DNA of 64,000 bases, from assembly GCF_021555175.1 (NCBI RefSeq), contig NZ_JAKGRW010000002.1:124001-188000 (forward strand), written 5' to 3'. Below the pieces are notes generated by a model. That model saw only the letters and a program-made list of their open reading frames with translations, made no database searches and was not told where the DNA came from. The position numbers and the translations under genes are program-made. Origin of the DNA: Nocardioides alcanivorans. Its GTDB lineage: Bacteria; Actinomycetota; Actinomycetes; Propionibacteriales; Nocardioidaceae. This document shows positions 34,810 through 45,097 of this stretch, piece by piece. Every line of letters begins with the position of its first letter. Within the stretch, counting starts at the first letter, position 1.

Positions 34810-35933
34810 TTGGTCCGCCGGGTCCACCTGCACATCGGTCTGCCGAAGACCGGGACGACCTACCTCCAGCTCGGCCTGTGGCAGCACCAGGAGGAGCTGG
34901 CGCATCGTGGAGTGCTCCTCCCGGGCCGCCACCAACGCCGTCACCTGCTTGCCTCGCTGGACTTCCGCGACGACCCCAAGTTGGCCTCCCGTCCCGGTGA
35001 CGTGAGTCAGCCCTGGCGCGACCTCGTCGACGAGATCGCCTCCTGGACGGGCGAGGCCGCCGTGGTCAGCCACGAGTTCTTCGCTCCTGCCACGGTCGAA
35101 CAGATCCGCCGCGGCGTCGAGCAGCTCGCGCCCGCGGAGGTGCATGTCGTGCTCACCGCCCGGCCGATGACGGAACTCGCCCCGAGCCGCTGGCAGGAGT
35201 GGGTCAAGAACGGCGGCCGCAAGGGGATCGACGACTATCCGCCACGTGCCGACTACGACCCGCACGATGCGTGGGGTTGGGGGTCGTTCGACCTGGCCGA
35301 CGTGCTCGACCGCTGGTCGCAGGTGGTGCCGCCCGAACGGATCCACGTCCTGCCGACCTCGGGCGCCGGGGCGCCGCCCGACGAGATCTGGGGGCGCTTC
35401 ACCGACGTCATCGGAGTGCCGGGTGCACGGCTGCTGCCACCGGACCGCAAGGTCAACGAGCGCCTCGGGCTGGTGCAAGTCGAGGCGCTTCGGCGGGTCA
35501 ACGAGCAGCTACGGGGTTTCAGTGAGGGCTACGACCGGGGCCGGTGGATCCGGGGTTACCTGGCCTCCTCCGAGGTGATGCCTGCGGGGAGGCGGAGCCC
35601 TACCGTTGTTCGGAGGAAACCTGGGCCGGCTGGGTCGAGCGCGGCGATCGTGCCGCGGCCCTGGTGCGTGACGGTGGCTTCGACGTACGGGGAGATCTCG
35701 ACCGGCTCGTTCCGCAACGTTCGTTGCCGTCCGGTCGGCACCCCGACGAGGTCGACGATGCCGAGCTCCTGCAGGTCGCCAACCAGATGATCGCCGCGAT
35801 CCTCACCACTGCGCGCGCCCACAACCGCGAGCGTCACCGGCTGGAGGCCGCGATCCGGGAGGCGCAGATCCCACCGCCGCCGAGTCGGTTGCGTCTGCTC
35901 GTCCGACGCATCCGCGGCTTCTGGCGGATCTGA
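34810..35933 (+). CDS. Sulfotransferase-family protein, with apparent frameshift near 35587
   Basis: About 374 residues once joined. The N-terminal HLHIGLPKTGTTYLQ is the PAPS 5'-phosphosulfate-binding loop; VVLTARPMTELAPSRWQEW fits the 3'-phosphate-binding segment. The frame changes at a GGGG run (35586-35589), continuing GEAEPYRCSEE to the stop at 35933. I chose TTG 34810 because a purine-rich ribosome site precedes it; GTG at 34753 would add 19 residues. Substrate unknown. Confidence 0.7.
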
Positions 35934-37351
35934 TCACTCGAGCGGGGGTCGGCGTCCTCGGGCGGCGTCGGCGATCCGGGCAACGTCAGCGTGAGGCAAG
36001 CGCCCCTCCCGGGGCTTCCGTGGCGTCGACCCAACCCGAGTGACGCAGTGCCGTCTGTCGCACGATCGACAGGCCGAGTCCGGAACCGGGCATCGAGCGT
36101 GACTCGTCCGAGCGGTAGAAGCGCTCGAAGACCTTGGGCCGGTCTGCCTCGGCGATGCCCGGACCCTCGTCGGCGACGGTGAGCACGCCCTCCTCGAGAG
36201 TGATGGTGACCCGGCCTTCGGGCGGGCTCCACTTGGCGGCGTTGTCGAGCAGGTTGGTCACCGCACGCTCGAGCGAGGCCTCCTCGCCGATGACCCACCA
36301 GTCCCGCGCGCGTACGTCGAAACGCACCCCCGGCGCCCGGCGGCGGACCCGGGTGATCGCCCGGTCGAGCAGGTCGGCGAGGTCGACCGGCGCGACCACG
36401 TGGGAGCCGTGCTCGTCACGCGCGAGCTCCACCAGGTCACCGATCAGCGTGGTCATCTCGTCGATCTGCGCGCGCACGTCCTCGAGCAGCTCGCTCCTCG
36501 CCTCGTCGGGGAGGCCGCCGGTGGCATCGGCCTGGATGAGCAGGTCGAGGTTGGTGCGGAGGGAGGTGAGAGGGTGCGGAGCTCGTGGCTGGCGTCTGCG
36601 ATGAGCTGTCGCTGGCGCGAGCGTGAGGCGTCCAGTGACTGCAGCATCGTGTTGAAGGCGCTGGAGAGCCGAGCGACCTCGTCGGTGCCCTCGACCGTGA
36701 TCGGCGTGAGCCGGTCGGTGCGAGCGATCTCCTCCGCCTTGGCGGTGAGCCGGCGGACCGGACGCAGGCCGTTGCGGGCCACCCCCAACCGGCGAGTCCA
36801 GCGACGATGACGCCGGCAAGCCCGAAGCAGAGCATCACCAGCCCGAGCCGGTCGAGCACCTGCTCCTGGGAGTCGAGACTCTGCGCGATGATCAGTGCCC
36901 GGCCGGGCTCGACGGCGCTGGGCACCGTGACGACCCGATAGCGCTCGCCGTCGGCCTCCACCGTGCGGATCGCATGATCACGCTTTCCCTGGGCCACCCG
37001 GAGCTCGGGCTTGCCCAGGGGAAGGTCGCCGGCTCCGTCGATCGACCGGCCGGTGCCGTCGGACCACAGGAAGGCGATGCGGACGTCGGCGGCGCCGAAT
37101 GCCCACGAGGGCATCTCCATGTCGTTGAGGTCACCCAGTGTCGAGCTCTGGGCGGCGCGTTCGGCCCGGTCGAGCAGCGACGCGTCCAAGGTGCTCTGCA
37201 TCTGCACCCGCACGGTGACGTAGGCGCCGAGCGCCACGAACGCCACGGTCAGGCCCACCGCGAAGGTGGTCAGCAGCGTGACCCGGCTGGCGAGGCTGCG
37301 CTTGTAGTGCCAGCGGCCGTCGGAGTCGCGATCAGCCGCAGGCGCCTCCAT
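35934..37351 (-). CDS. Sensor histidine kinase, MprB-like, with at least three apparent frameshifts
   Basis: About 470 residues once joined: a TM helix near residue 30, an extracytoplasmic domain, a second TM, HAMP (LRPVRRLTAKAEEIA), a phosphoacceptor box (ADASHELR), and an ATPase with NLLDNAAKWSP, DEGPGI and GSGLGLSIVRQ. Breaks lie at a C5 run (36782-36786), a GGG run (36572-36574) and a CCCC run (36003-36006). A fourth at 35944-35948 would put the stop at 35934, exactly abutting the sulfotransferase stop; the end is therefore uncertain. It overlaps the response regulator by one base. Confidence 0.8.
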
Positions 37352-38082
37352 CAGGAGGTCTCCTTGAGGACGTAGCCGACGCCCCGGACGGTGTGGATCA
37401 GCCGCGGCTCACCCTCGGCCTCGGTCTTGCGACGGAGGTAGCCGACATAGACCTCGAGTGAGTTGGCGGTGGTGGGGAAGTCGTAGCCCCACACCTCCTC
37501 GAGGATGAAGGCACGCTCGAGCACCCGCCGCGGCCTCCGCAGGAACATGTCGAGCAGGGTGAACTCGGTGCGGGTCAGCTCGATCGGGCGATCGCCGCGG
37601 CGTACCTCGCGGGTCGCCACGTCGAGCGAGAGGTCGGCGAACGAGAGCACCTCGCCGCCGTCTTCCTCGGGCACCACGCGGCGCAGCAGCGCACGCAGTC
37701 GAGCGAGGAGCTCCTCCAGGGCGAAGGGCTTGGTCAGGTAGTCGTCGGCGCCGGCGTCGAGACCCGCCACGCGGTCGCCGACGGCGTCGCGGGCGGTGAG
37801 CACGAGGATGGGCACGTCGTTGCCGGCCGTCCGCAGGGCGCGGGTGGTCTCGATACCGTCGAGGCGCGGCATCATCACGTCCATCACGACGACATCGGGA
37901 CGCACCGTGGCGATGCCGGCCAGTGCCTCCGCGCCGTCATTGGCCAACGAGACCTTGAACCCGTTGAACTCCAACGAACGGCGCAGCGACTCACGCACCG
38001 CCTTGTCGTCGTCGACGACCAGGACATGCGCGGCGGTCGACTGACCGGCGTTGGCGGAGGAGACGGAGGACGAGAGGGCCAC
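37351..38082 (-). CDS. OmpR-family response regulator, MprA-like
   Basis: A 243-residue two-component regulator. The receiver domain has the acidic pocket VDDDK, phosphoacceptor D68 ([11 protein letters not shown]), T in LVLTARD and K in YLTKPF; the C-terminal winged helix is of the OmpR type ([16 protein letters not shown], then TVRGVGYVL). It is transcribed with the overlapping sensor kinase. Confidence 0.92.
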   Translation of the reverse strand: MALSSSVSSANAGQSTAAHVLVVDDDKAVRESLRRSLEFNGFKVSLANDGAEALAGIATVRPDVVVMDVMMPRLDGIETTRALRTAGNDVPILVLTARDAVGDRVAGLDAGADDYLTKPFALEELLARLRALLRRVVPEEDGGEVLSFADLSLDVATREVRRGDRPIELTRTEFTLLDMFLRRPRRVLERAFILEEVWGYDFPTTANSLEVYVGYLRRKTEAEGEPRLIHTVRGVGYVLKETS

Positions 38083-38123
38083 GCCCCTACTCTGCCACCC
38101 CTACCTGAGTCCTCGCTGAGACT

Positions 38124-38977
38124 TCAGAAGCGCGCCGCGAGCGCAGCGGCGCGAGATGCGTAGCCGCCGCCGAACATGGCGGCGTGGGTGAGCAGCGGGA
38201 AGAGCTGGTGCAGGGACTGTCGGTCGGCCCATCCCTCGGCAAGCGGGGTCACCGCCTCGTAGGCGTCGACGACCTGTTGCAGGTGGGGCAGCCCGAAGAG
38301 CGCCAGCATCGCCAGGTCGGTCTCGCGGTGGCCGCCGTGGGCGGCGGGGTCGACGAGCCACACCCGCCCGTCGGTCGCCCACAGCACGTTGCCGCTCCAC
38401 AGGTCGCCGTGCAGCCGGGCCGGGGGCTCGTCGGGGACGAGCTGGGCCAGCCGCCCGAGCACCGACTCGATCACCTGGGCATCGTCAGGTGTCGCATGAC
38501 CGCGGTCGCGGGCCAGCTTCAGGTAGGGCAGCACCCGCCGGGTCGCGTAGAACTCCGCCCACGACGGTGCGGGGGAGTTGGGCAGGGGCAGGCGCCCGAT
38601 GAACCCGTCCTTGTCCCAGCCGTACGTCGCGGCACCGGCTGCGTGCAGCGTTGCCAGCTCCCGCCCGAGGAGGGCGGCAGCGTCGACGGTCGGCTTGCCC
38701 GTCTCGACGAAGGGCAGCAGCAGGCAGTCGACGTCGACGGCCAGCACCGCCGGGACCAGGCGCGGCGCGGCCTCGTGGAGCCAGCGCAGAGAACGTGCCT
38801 CGGCATCGAAGAAGCCGGCGGGCGGGTGCACGTGGGTCTTCATCAGCACGGTGCGGCCGTCTGCCACCTTCACCCGGGTGGCGGTGCAGATGTCGCCACC
38901 CGCGACGGGGAGGTCGCCGCCACTGCCGAGCCGAGCAGTTCCTCGGCGCGGCGGGCGACAGTGGGGTTGCGGGTCAC
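38124..38977 (-). CDS. Fructosamine kinase-family protein, with apparent frameshift near 38908
   Basis: About 284 residues once joined. The kinase-like fold has LHGDLWSGNVLW (catalytic loop) and LVDPAAHGGHRETDLAM (metal-binding Asp), the signature of fructosamine-3-kinases that repair glycated proteins. The N-terminal VTRNPTVARRAEELLGSAV is in another frame, joined across a GGGG run (38907-38910). The GTG start overlaps the upstream phosphatase stop by 4 bases (GTGA). Confidence 0.8.
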
Positions 38978-39495
38978 CTGGTTGCCCCCTCCCGGCTGTC
39001 GAGCACGTCGCTCAGCTGAGCGATGAGAGCGTTGCTGCACCGCGACACGATGTCGAGCACCTGGGTGAAGCCCTCGTCGGCGCCGTAGTAGGGGTCGGGG
39101 ACCGATTCGTCGTCCGGCGCCGGGTCGAAGCTGCGGAAGAGCAGCAGCCGGTCGCCTGCGACTCCCAGCTCGGCGAGATCGGCACGGTTGTCGGCGTCCA
39201 TTGCGAGGACCAGGTCGAAGCCGTTGGTCTGCCGGGTGAACTGGCGCGCCCGGTGGCGCGTGGCGTCGTACCCGGCTCCGGTCAGGGTGGCTGCAGCTCG
39301 CGCGTCCATCGTCTTGCCGACGTGCCAGCCCGCGGTGCCGAAACTCTCCACCTCGACGACGTCGTCCAGACCCGCAGCGGCGACCCGGGCGTTGAGCACC
39401 ACGTCAGCCATCGGAGAGCGGCAGATGTTGCCCAGGCACACCACGGCGATGCGGTAGTGGCCGGCCGCGCCGGGGAAGGGAGCACGGTCAGTCAC
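38974..39495 (-). CDS. Low-molecular-weight protein-tyrosine phosphatase
   Basis: A 173-residue phosphatase. The P-loop is complete (VCLGNICRSP, nucleophile C20, R26), and the general acid lies in VPDPYYG. Such enzymes are secreted or cytosolic PtpA-like phosphatases in actinobacteria. GTG start inside the end of the holin-like gene (8-bp overlap), followed by the fructosamine-kinase gene: a three-gene unit. Confidence 0.88.
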   Translation of the reverse strand: MTDRAPFPGAAGHYRIAVVCLGNICRSPMADVVLNARVAAAGLDDVVEVESFGTAGWHVGKTMDARAAATLTGAGYDATRHRARQFTRQTNGFDLVLAMDADNRADLAELGVAGDRLLLFRSFDPAPDDESVPDPYYGADEGFTQVLDIVSRCSNALIAQLSDVLDSREGATR

Positions 39496-39862
39496 GCTCC
39501 AGCACGAAGGCCGAGGTGAAGGCGCCGACGATGCTCAGCACGATCGCGCCACCGACGGCGGTCCAGAAGCCGTCGACGCCGAAGCCCACGTCGAACCCGT
39601 CGGCGATCCAACCGGCCAGCAGGAGCATGCAGGCATTGACCACCAGCAGGAAGAGCCCCAACGTGAGCACTATGAACGGGATCGACAGCAGCTTCACCAC
39701 AGGGGCGACGTACATGTGGATCACGCTCAGGATCGCCGCGCCGATCAGCAGCGGCACGAGCTTCTCCTGCCAGTCGGAGCCTTCGAACCAGATACCGTCG
39801 AAGAACCAGGCGGCAACCGCCAGCCCGGCGACGTCGGCCACGAACCAGCTCAGGAACCTCAT
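39488..39862 (-). CDS. Four-helix membrane protein, phage holin/YvlD family
   Basis: A 124-residue protein with four hydrophobic segments (near 5-20, 35-55, 60-85, 100-120) and little else, matching the mycobacterial 4-TMS holin-like/YvlD family. The family name reflects topology; a chromosomal role is unknown and there are no phage genes nearby. Overlaps the phosphatase gene. Confidence 0.75.
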   Translation of the reverse strand: MRFLSWFVADVAGLAVAAWFFDGIWFEGSDWQEKLVPLLIGAAILSVIHMYVAPVVKLLSIPFIVLTLGLFLLVVNACMLLLAGWIADGFDVGFGVDGFWTAVGGAIVLSIVGAFTSAFVLERD

Positions 39863-39902
39863 GCGGCAAGCCTAGTGGAGGCGGGGAAGTCCGGCTCGGG
39901 AA

Positions 39903-39914
39903 TAGTCTGGGGCC
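39903..39914 (+). promoter_or_regulatory. -10 box of a leaderless promoter for the aminotransferase
   Basis: TAGTCT (39903-39908), six bases, then ATG at 39915. Confidence 0.5.
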
Positions 39915-41009
39915 ATGGCAGCGCTCCCCACCCCTCGCGCATGTGTGGCGGCGATCCCGCCCTACGTCCCCGGTCGTACGCCGGCACCCCGGCCCGGTCT
40001 CACGACCTACAAGTTGAGCTCCAACGAGAACCCGTATCCGCCACTGCCCGGCGTGCTCGAGGCGGCCAGGACAGCGGCCGAGCAGCTCAACCGCTACCCC
40101 GACATGGGGTGCACGGCCCTCTACGAGGAGTTGTCGCGCCGCTTCGGACTTCCGGTCGAGCGGTTCGCTGCAGCGACGGGATCGGTCGCGCTGATCTATC
40201 AGCTCCTGCAGGCGTTCTGCGACCCGGGCGACGAGGTGGTGCACGCCTGGCGCTCCTTCGAGGCCTACCCGATCGCGCTCACCGCTGCCGCCGCGACCGG
40301 GGTGCCGGTGCCGGTGACCCCGGCCGGGGAGCACGACCTCGACGCGATGGTCGCCGCGGTCGGCGACCGCACCAAGGTGCTGCTGCTGTGCACCCCCAAC
40401 AACCCCACGGGGCCGGCGCTCACCGACACGCAGGTCCGCCGAGTGCTCGCCGGCGTGCCGAGCCACGTGCTCGTGGTGGTCGACGAGGCCTATGTGGAGT
40501 TCGTGCGGATGGCGGACCCGGTGGACGGATTCGCGCTGCTGCGCGACTTCGCCAACGTGGTGCTGCTGCGCACCTTCTCCAAGGCCTACGGGCTGGCGAA
40601 CCTCCGGGTCGGGTACGCCGCCTCGACGGTCGAGATCGCCGGTGCCCTGCGCGCGGTCTCGCTGCCGTTCGGGGTCTCGGGGATCGCCCAGGCCGCGGCG
40701 ATCGCCTCGCTGGAGGCCGAGGACGCCCTGTTGGAGCGGGTCGAGGCCCTGGTGCTCGAGCGCGGTCGGGTGCTCGACGGACTGCGCGACAGCGGCTGGG
40801 AGATCCCCGACGCCCAGGGCAACTTCGTCTGGTTCGACCTGCCCGATGCGGGCGGCGACCGCACCACTGTCTTCGCAGCGGCCGCCGAGAAGGCCGGGAT
40901 CGTCGTACGTCCCTTCCCGGGAGAGGGCGTGCGGGTCAGCATCGGTGAGCCGGAGGCCAACGACCGGCTGCTCGACCTCGCAGCTCGCCTGTTCAGATCA
41001 ACTTCTTGA
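39915..41009 (+). CDS. HisC/Pat-type class I/II aminotransferase
   Basis: A 364-residue PLP enzyme. Substrate loop KLSSNENPYPPLP, PLP-phosphate region TPNNPTGP, VVDEAYVEF, Schiff-base lysine in TFSKAYGLANLRVGY, and a C-terminal Arg in GVRVSIGEPEAN. It is histidinol-phosphate aminotransferase-like; in actinobacteria such stand-alone copies are often aromatic aminotransferases (Pat). No his genes are nearby, so Pat is more likely. Its end overlaps the convergent SDR by 17 bp. Confidence 0.82.
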   Translation: MAALPTPRACVAAIPPYVPGRTPAPRPGLTTYKLSSNENPYPPLPGVLEAARTAAEQLNRYPDMGCTALYEELSRRFGLPVERFAAATGSVALIYQLLQAFCDPGDEVVHAWRSFEAYPIALTAAAATGVPVPVTPAGEHDLDAMVAAVGDRTKVLLLCTPNNPTGPALTDTQVRRVLAGVPSHVLVVVDEAYVEFVRMADPVDGFALLRDFANVVLLRTFSKAYGLANLRVGYAASTVEIAGALRAVSLPFGVSGIAQAAAIASLEAEDALLERVEALVLERGRVLDGLRDSGWEIPDAQGNFVWFDLPDAGGDRTTVFAAAAEKAGIVVRPFPGEGVRVSIGEPEANDRLLDLAARLFRSTS

Positions 41010-41739
41010 AGATCGACAGCGGAGCGTGCCGCATCACCGGCTTCATCGGTGCCCAGGGCCATGAAGGCACGCAGGCCGTTGCCTTCTCCCGCTCGATGGC
41101 GCCGACCATGGCGCGCACGCCCTTCTCGGTGGAGACCAGCAGAGGATTCCTGTTCTCCGAGCGGTCGTTCATCTCCGACTCGATGTAGCCGGGATAGAGC
41201 ACGGTGACCTTGATCGGCTTGCCGTGGAGCTCGGTGCGCAGGCCTTCGGCGAGGTGGGCCACCCCGGCCTTCGTGGCGGCGTACGTCGTCATCGTCTTCG
41301 GCATGCCCCGCATCGCGGACATCGACGAGACCATCACGAAGTGCCCGCGGCCCTGGTCGCGGAAGATCTCCATCGCAGCCTCGGACTGGGCGAGGGCGGC
41401 GACGAAGTTGGTCATCGCGGTCTCCCGGTTCGCCTCGTAGCGCCCGGTGCCGAGTGGTGCGCCCTTGCCGAGACCGGCGTTGATGACGATCCGGTCGATG
41501 GTGGCGAAGTCGTCGGCGAAGGCGTGGAACACCTCGAAGACGGCATCCTCGTCGGTCACGTCGAGCGCGCGGACCTCCACCCGGCGGTCGGGATGCGCGG
41601 CCAGGATCTCGGCCTTCAGCACCTCGAGCTTCTCGAGGCGACGCGCGCATAGCGCGAGGTCGTTGCCCCGGGCGGCGAACTGGCGGGCCATCTCGGCGCC
41701 GAGGCCAGCACTCGCCCCGGTGATCAGAATCGTGGTCAC
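40993..41739 (-). CDS. SDR-family oxidoreductase
   Basis: A 248-residue classical short-chain dehydrogenase: TGASAGLGAEMA cofactor motif, INAGLG, SSMSAMRG and the catalytic pair in TYAATKAGV. The C-terminal PWAPMKPVMRHAPL helix resembles mycobacterial SDRs of lipid metabolism. GTG start. Substrate unknown. Confidence 0.82.
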   Translation of the reverse strand: MTTILITGASAGLGAEMARQFAARGNDLALCARRLEKLEVLKAEILAAHPDRRVEVRALDVTDEDAVFEVFHAFADDFATIDRIVINAGLGKGAPLGTGRYEANRETAMTNFVAALAQSEAAMEIFRDQGRGHFVMVSSMSAMRGMPKTMTTYAATKAGVAHLAEGLRTELHGKPIKVTVLYPGYIESEMNDRSENRNPLLVSTEKGVRAMVGAIEREKATACVPSWPWAPMKPVMRHAPLSIFKKLI

Positions 41740-41866
41740 ACCACCTGACGCTACCGCCGAGTAGGCACAAATGGCAGCCGATGGTGCCTCATGCCTCTAC
41801 GCCGTTCATCGGCGCAATAAAAGACAGGGTTGACTGTTTGTTGGAGGGGCTGTCACGCTGTGCCTC

Positions 41867-42487
41867 GTGACGACCACCACCCGCGTGCCGCAGGAGGAGC
41901 GCACCCGCGCCATGCGGGAGCGTCTGCTCATCGCGTCCGTCGAGTTGCTGATCGAGCGAGGCTGGAGCGGCACGTCGACCACACTCGTCTCGCAGCGAGC
42001 CGGCGTCAGCCGCAGGGCACAGTTGCACCACTTCCCGAGCAAGGGCGCCCTCGTGGTGGCAGCGGTCGAGTGGTTGGCCGAGCGCCGTGCGGAGGAACTG
42101 GCTGCCCTGGCCGAGGGGCTCCCGCGGGGCAAGGGCCGCACCCGTGCGGTCGTCCAGGCCCTCGGCGACCACTTCGCCGGCGAGGTCTTCACCGCCGCGC
42201 TCGAGCTGTGGGTGGCCGCTCGCACCGATCCTGACCTGCTGGCCGTCGTCGGCCCGCTGGAGCAACGGCTCGGACGTGAGACCCACCGCACCGCCGTGGA
42301 GTTGCTGGGAGTCGACGAGACCGTCCCCGGTGCCCGGGAACTCATCCAGGCCACGCTCGACCTGGTCCGCGGACTCGGGTTGGCCAACACCATCTCCGAC
42401 GACACCCGACGCCGCCGGCAGATCCTCAACCGCTGGGCCGACCAACTCGACCTGTTCCTCACCACGACGACCTTGGAGGGCGCGTGA
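41867..42487 (+). CDS. TetR-family regulator of the Atu-like catabolic cluster
   Basis: A 206-residue regulator with N-terminal HTH (STTLVSQRAGVSRRAQLHHF) and a ligand domain. It heads the operon, overlapping the next gene as GTGA, so it probably controls its own cluster. TTGACT (41830-41835) could be a -35 box. GTG start. Confidence 0.82.
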   Translation: MTTTTRVPQEERTRAMRERLLIASVELLIERGWSGTSTTLVSQRAGVSRRAQLHHFPSKGALVVAAVEWLAERRAEELAALAEGLPRGKGRTRAVVQALGDHFAGEVFTAALELWVAARTDPDLLAVVGPLEQRLGRETHRTAVELLGVDETVPGARELIQATLDLVRGLGLANTISDDTRRRRQILNRWADQLDLFLTTTTLEGA

Positions 42488-43293
42488 GCAACCCCATCCT
42501 CGAGCAGATCCTCGGTGATCTCTCGGCCGAGGGCGACCGGCTCGAGCAGCTCGTCACCCCGCTCTCCGACGCGCAGTGGCGCGTCGCCACTCCCGCCGAC
42601 GGCTGGGATGTCGCCGCCCAGGTCTCCCACCTGGCCTGGACCGACGAGACAGCCGTGGCGGCAGCCGGCCCCAAGGAACAGTGGGACGCATTGGTCATGA
42701 AGGCGATCGAGGACCCCGCCGGCTACGTCGACCAGGAGGCACTGGAGGGCGCCAAGGCATCCGCGGCCGACCTGCTCGCCCGGTGGCAGGCCTCGCGCAG
42801 TGCCCTCCAGCAGACCTTGCGTGATCTCCCCGACGGCACCAAGTTGCCGTGGTTCGGCCCGCCGATGTCGGCGACCTCCATGGCCACCGCTCGTTTCATG
42901 GAGACCTGGGCGCACTCGCTCGACGTGCACGAGGCGCTGATCTCGACAGGCTCGATCACCGAGATGCCGGAGCCGACCGACCGCATCAAGCATGTCGCCC
43001 ACATCGCCGTGCGCACCCGCAACTACTCCTACTCGGTCAACCAGCTCCCGGCTCCCGACGAAGAGTTCCGTGTCGAGCTCGTCGCCCCCAGCGGCGAGTT
43101 GTGGACGTGGGGCCCACCGGGCGCTGCCCAGAAGGTGAGCGGACCGGCGTACGACCTGTGTCGGCTGGCCACCCAACGCGTCCACCGCGACGACACCGCG
43201 CTGGTGGCTGTCGGCGCCGACGCGGAGCAGTGGCTCACGATCGCGCAGTGCTTCGCAGGGCCTCCCGGTGCGGGAAGGGCGGTCCGGTCATGA
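42484..43293 (+). CDS. TIGR03084-family metal-binding protein (MDMPI/DinB-like)
   Basis: A 269-residue protein. The four-helix N-terminal part has WDVAAQVSHLAWTD and METWAHSLDVHEAL, the metal-binding histidine pattern of the mycothiol-dependent maleylpyruvate isomerase N-terminal fold. The TIGR03084 family is regularly found beside AtuA-like genes; activity unknown. Overlaps both neighbours by 4 bases. Confidence 0.78.
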   Translation: MSNPILEQILGDLSAEGDRLEQLVTPLSDAQWRVATPADGWDVAAQVSHLAWTDETAVAAAGPKEQWDALVMKAIEDPAGYVDQEALEGAKASAADLLARWQASRSALQQTLRDLPDGTKLPWFGPPMSATSMATARFMETWAHSLDVHEALISTGSITEMPEPTDRIKHVAHIAVRTRNYSYSVNQLPAPDEEFRVELVAPSGELWTWGPPGAAQKVSGPAYDLCRLATQRVHRDDTALVAVGADAEQWLTIAQCFAGPPGAGRAVRS

Positions 43294-45022
43294 GCGTGCG
43301 GATCGGCAACTGCTCCGGCTTCTACGGCGACCGGCTGTCGGCGATGCGGGAGATGCTCGAGGGTGGCCATCTCGACTACCTGACCGGCGACTACCTGGCC
43401 GAGCTGACGATGCTCATCCTCGGCAAGGACACGATGAAGGACCCCAGCCTGGGTTATGCGCGCACCTTCGTGCGGCAGCTCGAGGACTGCCTCGGCCTCG
43501 CCGTCGAGAAGGGGTTCGGATCGTCAGCAACGCGGGCGGCCTCAATCCTGCTGGACTCGCCGACAAGGTTCGCGAGGTCGCCTCCGGGCTGGGGCTCGAC
43601 GTGCCCATCGCGTACGTCGCGGGTGACGACCTGCGCCCCAGGGCGGCTGAGCTGGGGTTCGGTGATGCGCTCACCGCCAACGCCTATCTCGGTGCCTTCG
43701 GCATCGCCAAGGCGCTCGACGCTGGTGCCCGGATCGTGGTGACCGGACGGGTCACCGACGCCTCCGTGGTGGTGGGCCCGGCGGCTCACGCCCACGGATG
43801 GAGCCCCGACGACCACGACGCATTGGCCGGAGCGATGATCGCCGGCCACGTCATCGAGTGCGGGTGCCAGGCCACGGGCGGCAACTTCTCCGGTTTCCGG
43901 GCACTGGCGCGACAGGGGCTGTTCAACACCCCGATCGGCTTCCCGCTCGCCGAGATCGCGGCCGACGGCAGCACGGTGATCACCAAGCACGAAGGCACCG
44001 GAGGTGCGGTCACGATCGACACCGTCACCGCACAGCTGGTCTACGAGATCCAGTCGACCCGCTATCTCGGCCCCGACGTCACCGCAGACCTCACCTCGAT
44101 CCGTCTCGAGCAGGAGGCTCCCGACCGGGTCGCCATCACCGGCGTCCGTGGCGAGGCCCCGCCGGAGACGCTCAAGGTCTGCGTCAACGAGCTCGGCGGC
44201 TGGCGCAACAGCGTCGAGTTCGTGCTCACCGGGCTGGAGACCGAGGCCAAGGCCGACTGGGTGCGCGAACAGATGACCGCCACGATGGCCGCCCACCCGC
44301 CGCAGACCGTGCACTGGTCGCGTACCTCCCACCCACACACGGATGCCGACACGGAGGAGGGCGCCAGCGTGCTGCTGCGTTGTTCGGTGCTCGACCCCGA
44401 TGCCGGCCCGGTCGGCAAGCCCTTCACCGCTGCCGCCGTCGAGCTCGCGCTGGCGTCCTACCCGGGCTTCACGATGACCGGACCACCACCGGCGCCGACT
44501 CCCTACGGTGTCTACCTGCCCCACCAGGTGCCGCGCTCAGCGGTCACGCACACGGTGCACCATGCCGATGGCAGCACCGAGGTGGTGCCCGACCCGCGAC
44601 AGCTGTCATCGGCGAGTGTCGACACACCAGCTGTGCCGCCGGCGATGGAGCAGGTGGGCCACCAGGTGCGTCGGGTCCCGCTGGGGACCTTTGTGCACGC
44701 CAGGTCCGGCGACAAGGGCGGCGACGCCAACCTCGGGCTGTGGGTCGCTCGTGATGATGTCGACGGCGCCGAGGTCTGGCAGGCGCGCGTCGCCTGGCTG
44801 ACTGCGTTGATCACGCCTGCCAAGGTGCGCGAACTGGTACCGGAGGCGGCCGACCTCGACATCGAGGTGCACCGGCTGTCCAACCTCGGCGGCGTCAACG
44901 TGCTCATCCGGGGTCTGCTCGGTCAGGGCGTCGCGTCATCCACCCGGTTCGACCCGCAGGCCAAGGGCTTGGGCGAATGGGTGCGTTCGCGCATGGTCAC
45001 CGTCGACGAGGGGCTGCTGTGA
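43290..45022 (+). CDS. AtuA/DUF1446 acyclic terpene utilisation protein, with apparent frameshift near 43512
   Basis: About 578 residues once joined. Starts MSVRIGNCSGFYGDRLSAM, the hallmark of AtuA proteins needed for citronellol/geraniol use. After a break at a GGGG run (43511-43514) it continues VRIVSNAGGLNPAGLADKV and later GRVTDASVVVGPAAHAHGW. The C-terminal section after about 480 (LGTFVHARSGDKGGDANLGL) is the second domain found in fused AtuA forms. Catalytic role not established. ATGA overlap with the gene upstream. Confidence 0.82.
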
Positions 45023-45041
45023 GCGCGGCGTCCGTGGTCCC

Positions 45042-45077
45042 CAGCTCGACCACCGGTCTCGCAAGCTCGACCAACGG
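45042..45077. repeat. Interspersed TCGACC repeat, copy upstream of acyl-CoA dehydrogenase
   Basis: Two units, AGCTCGACCACCGG and AAGCTCGACCAACGG, match the reverse complement of the array at 48351-48484. Lies between the AtuA and dehydrogenase genes. Confidence 0.65.
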
Positions 45078-45097
45078 TTGCAGGAAAGGGGGCACGG

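Noticed and set aside
39488-39862. Prophage remnant suggested by the holin-family protein
   Set aside because: No other phage genes nearby; this four-helix family is common on actinobacterial chromosomes.
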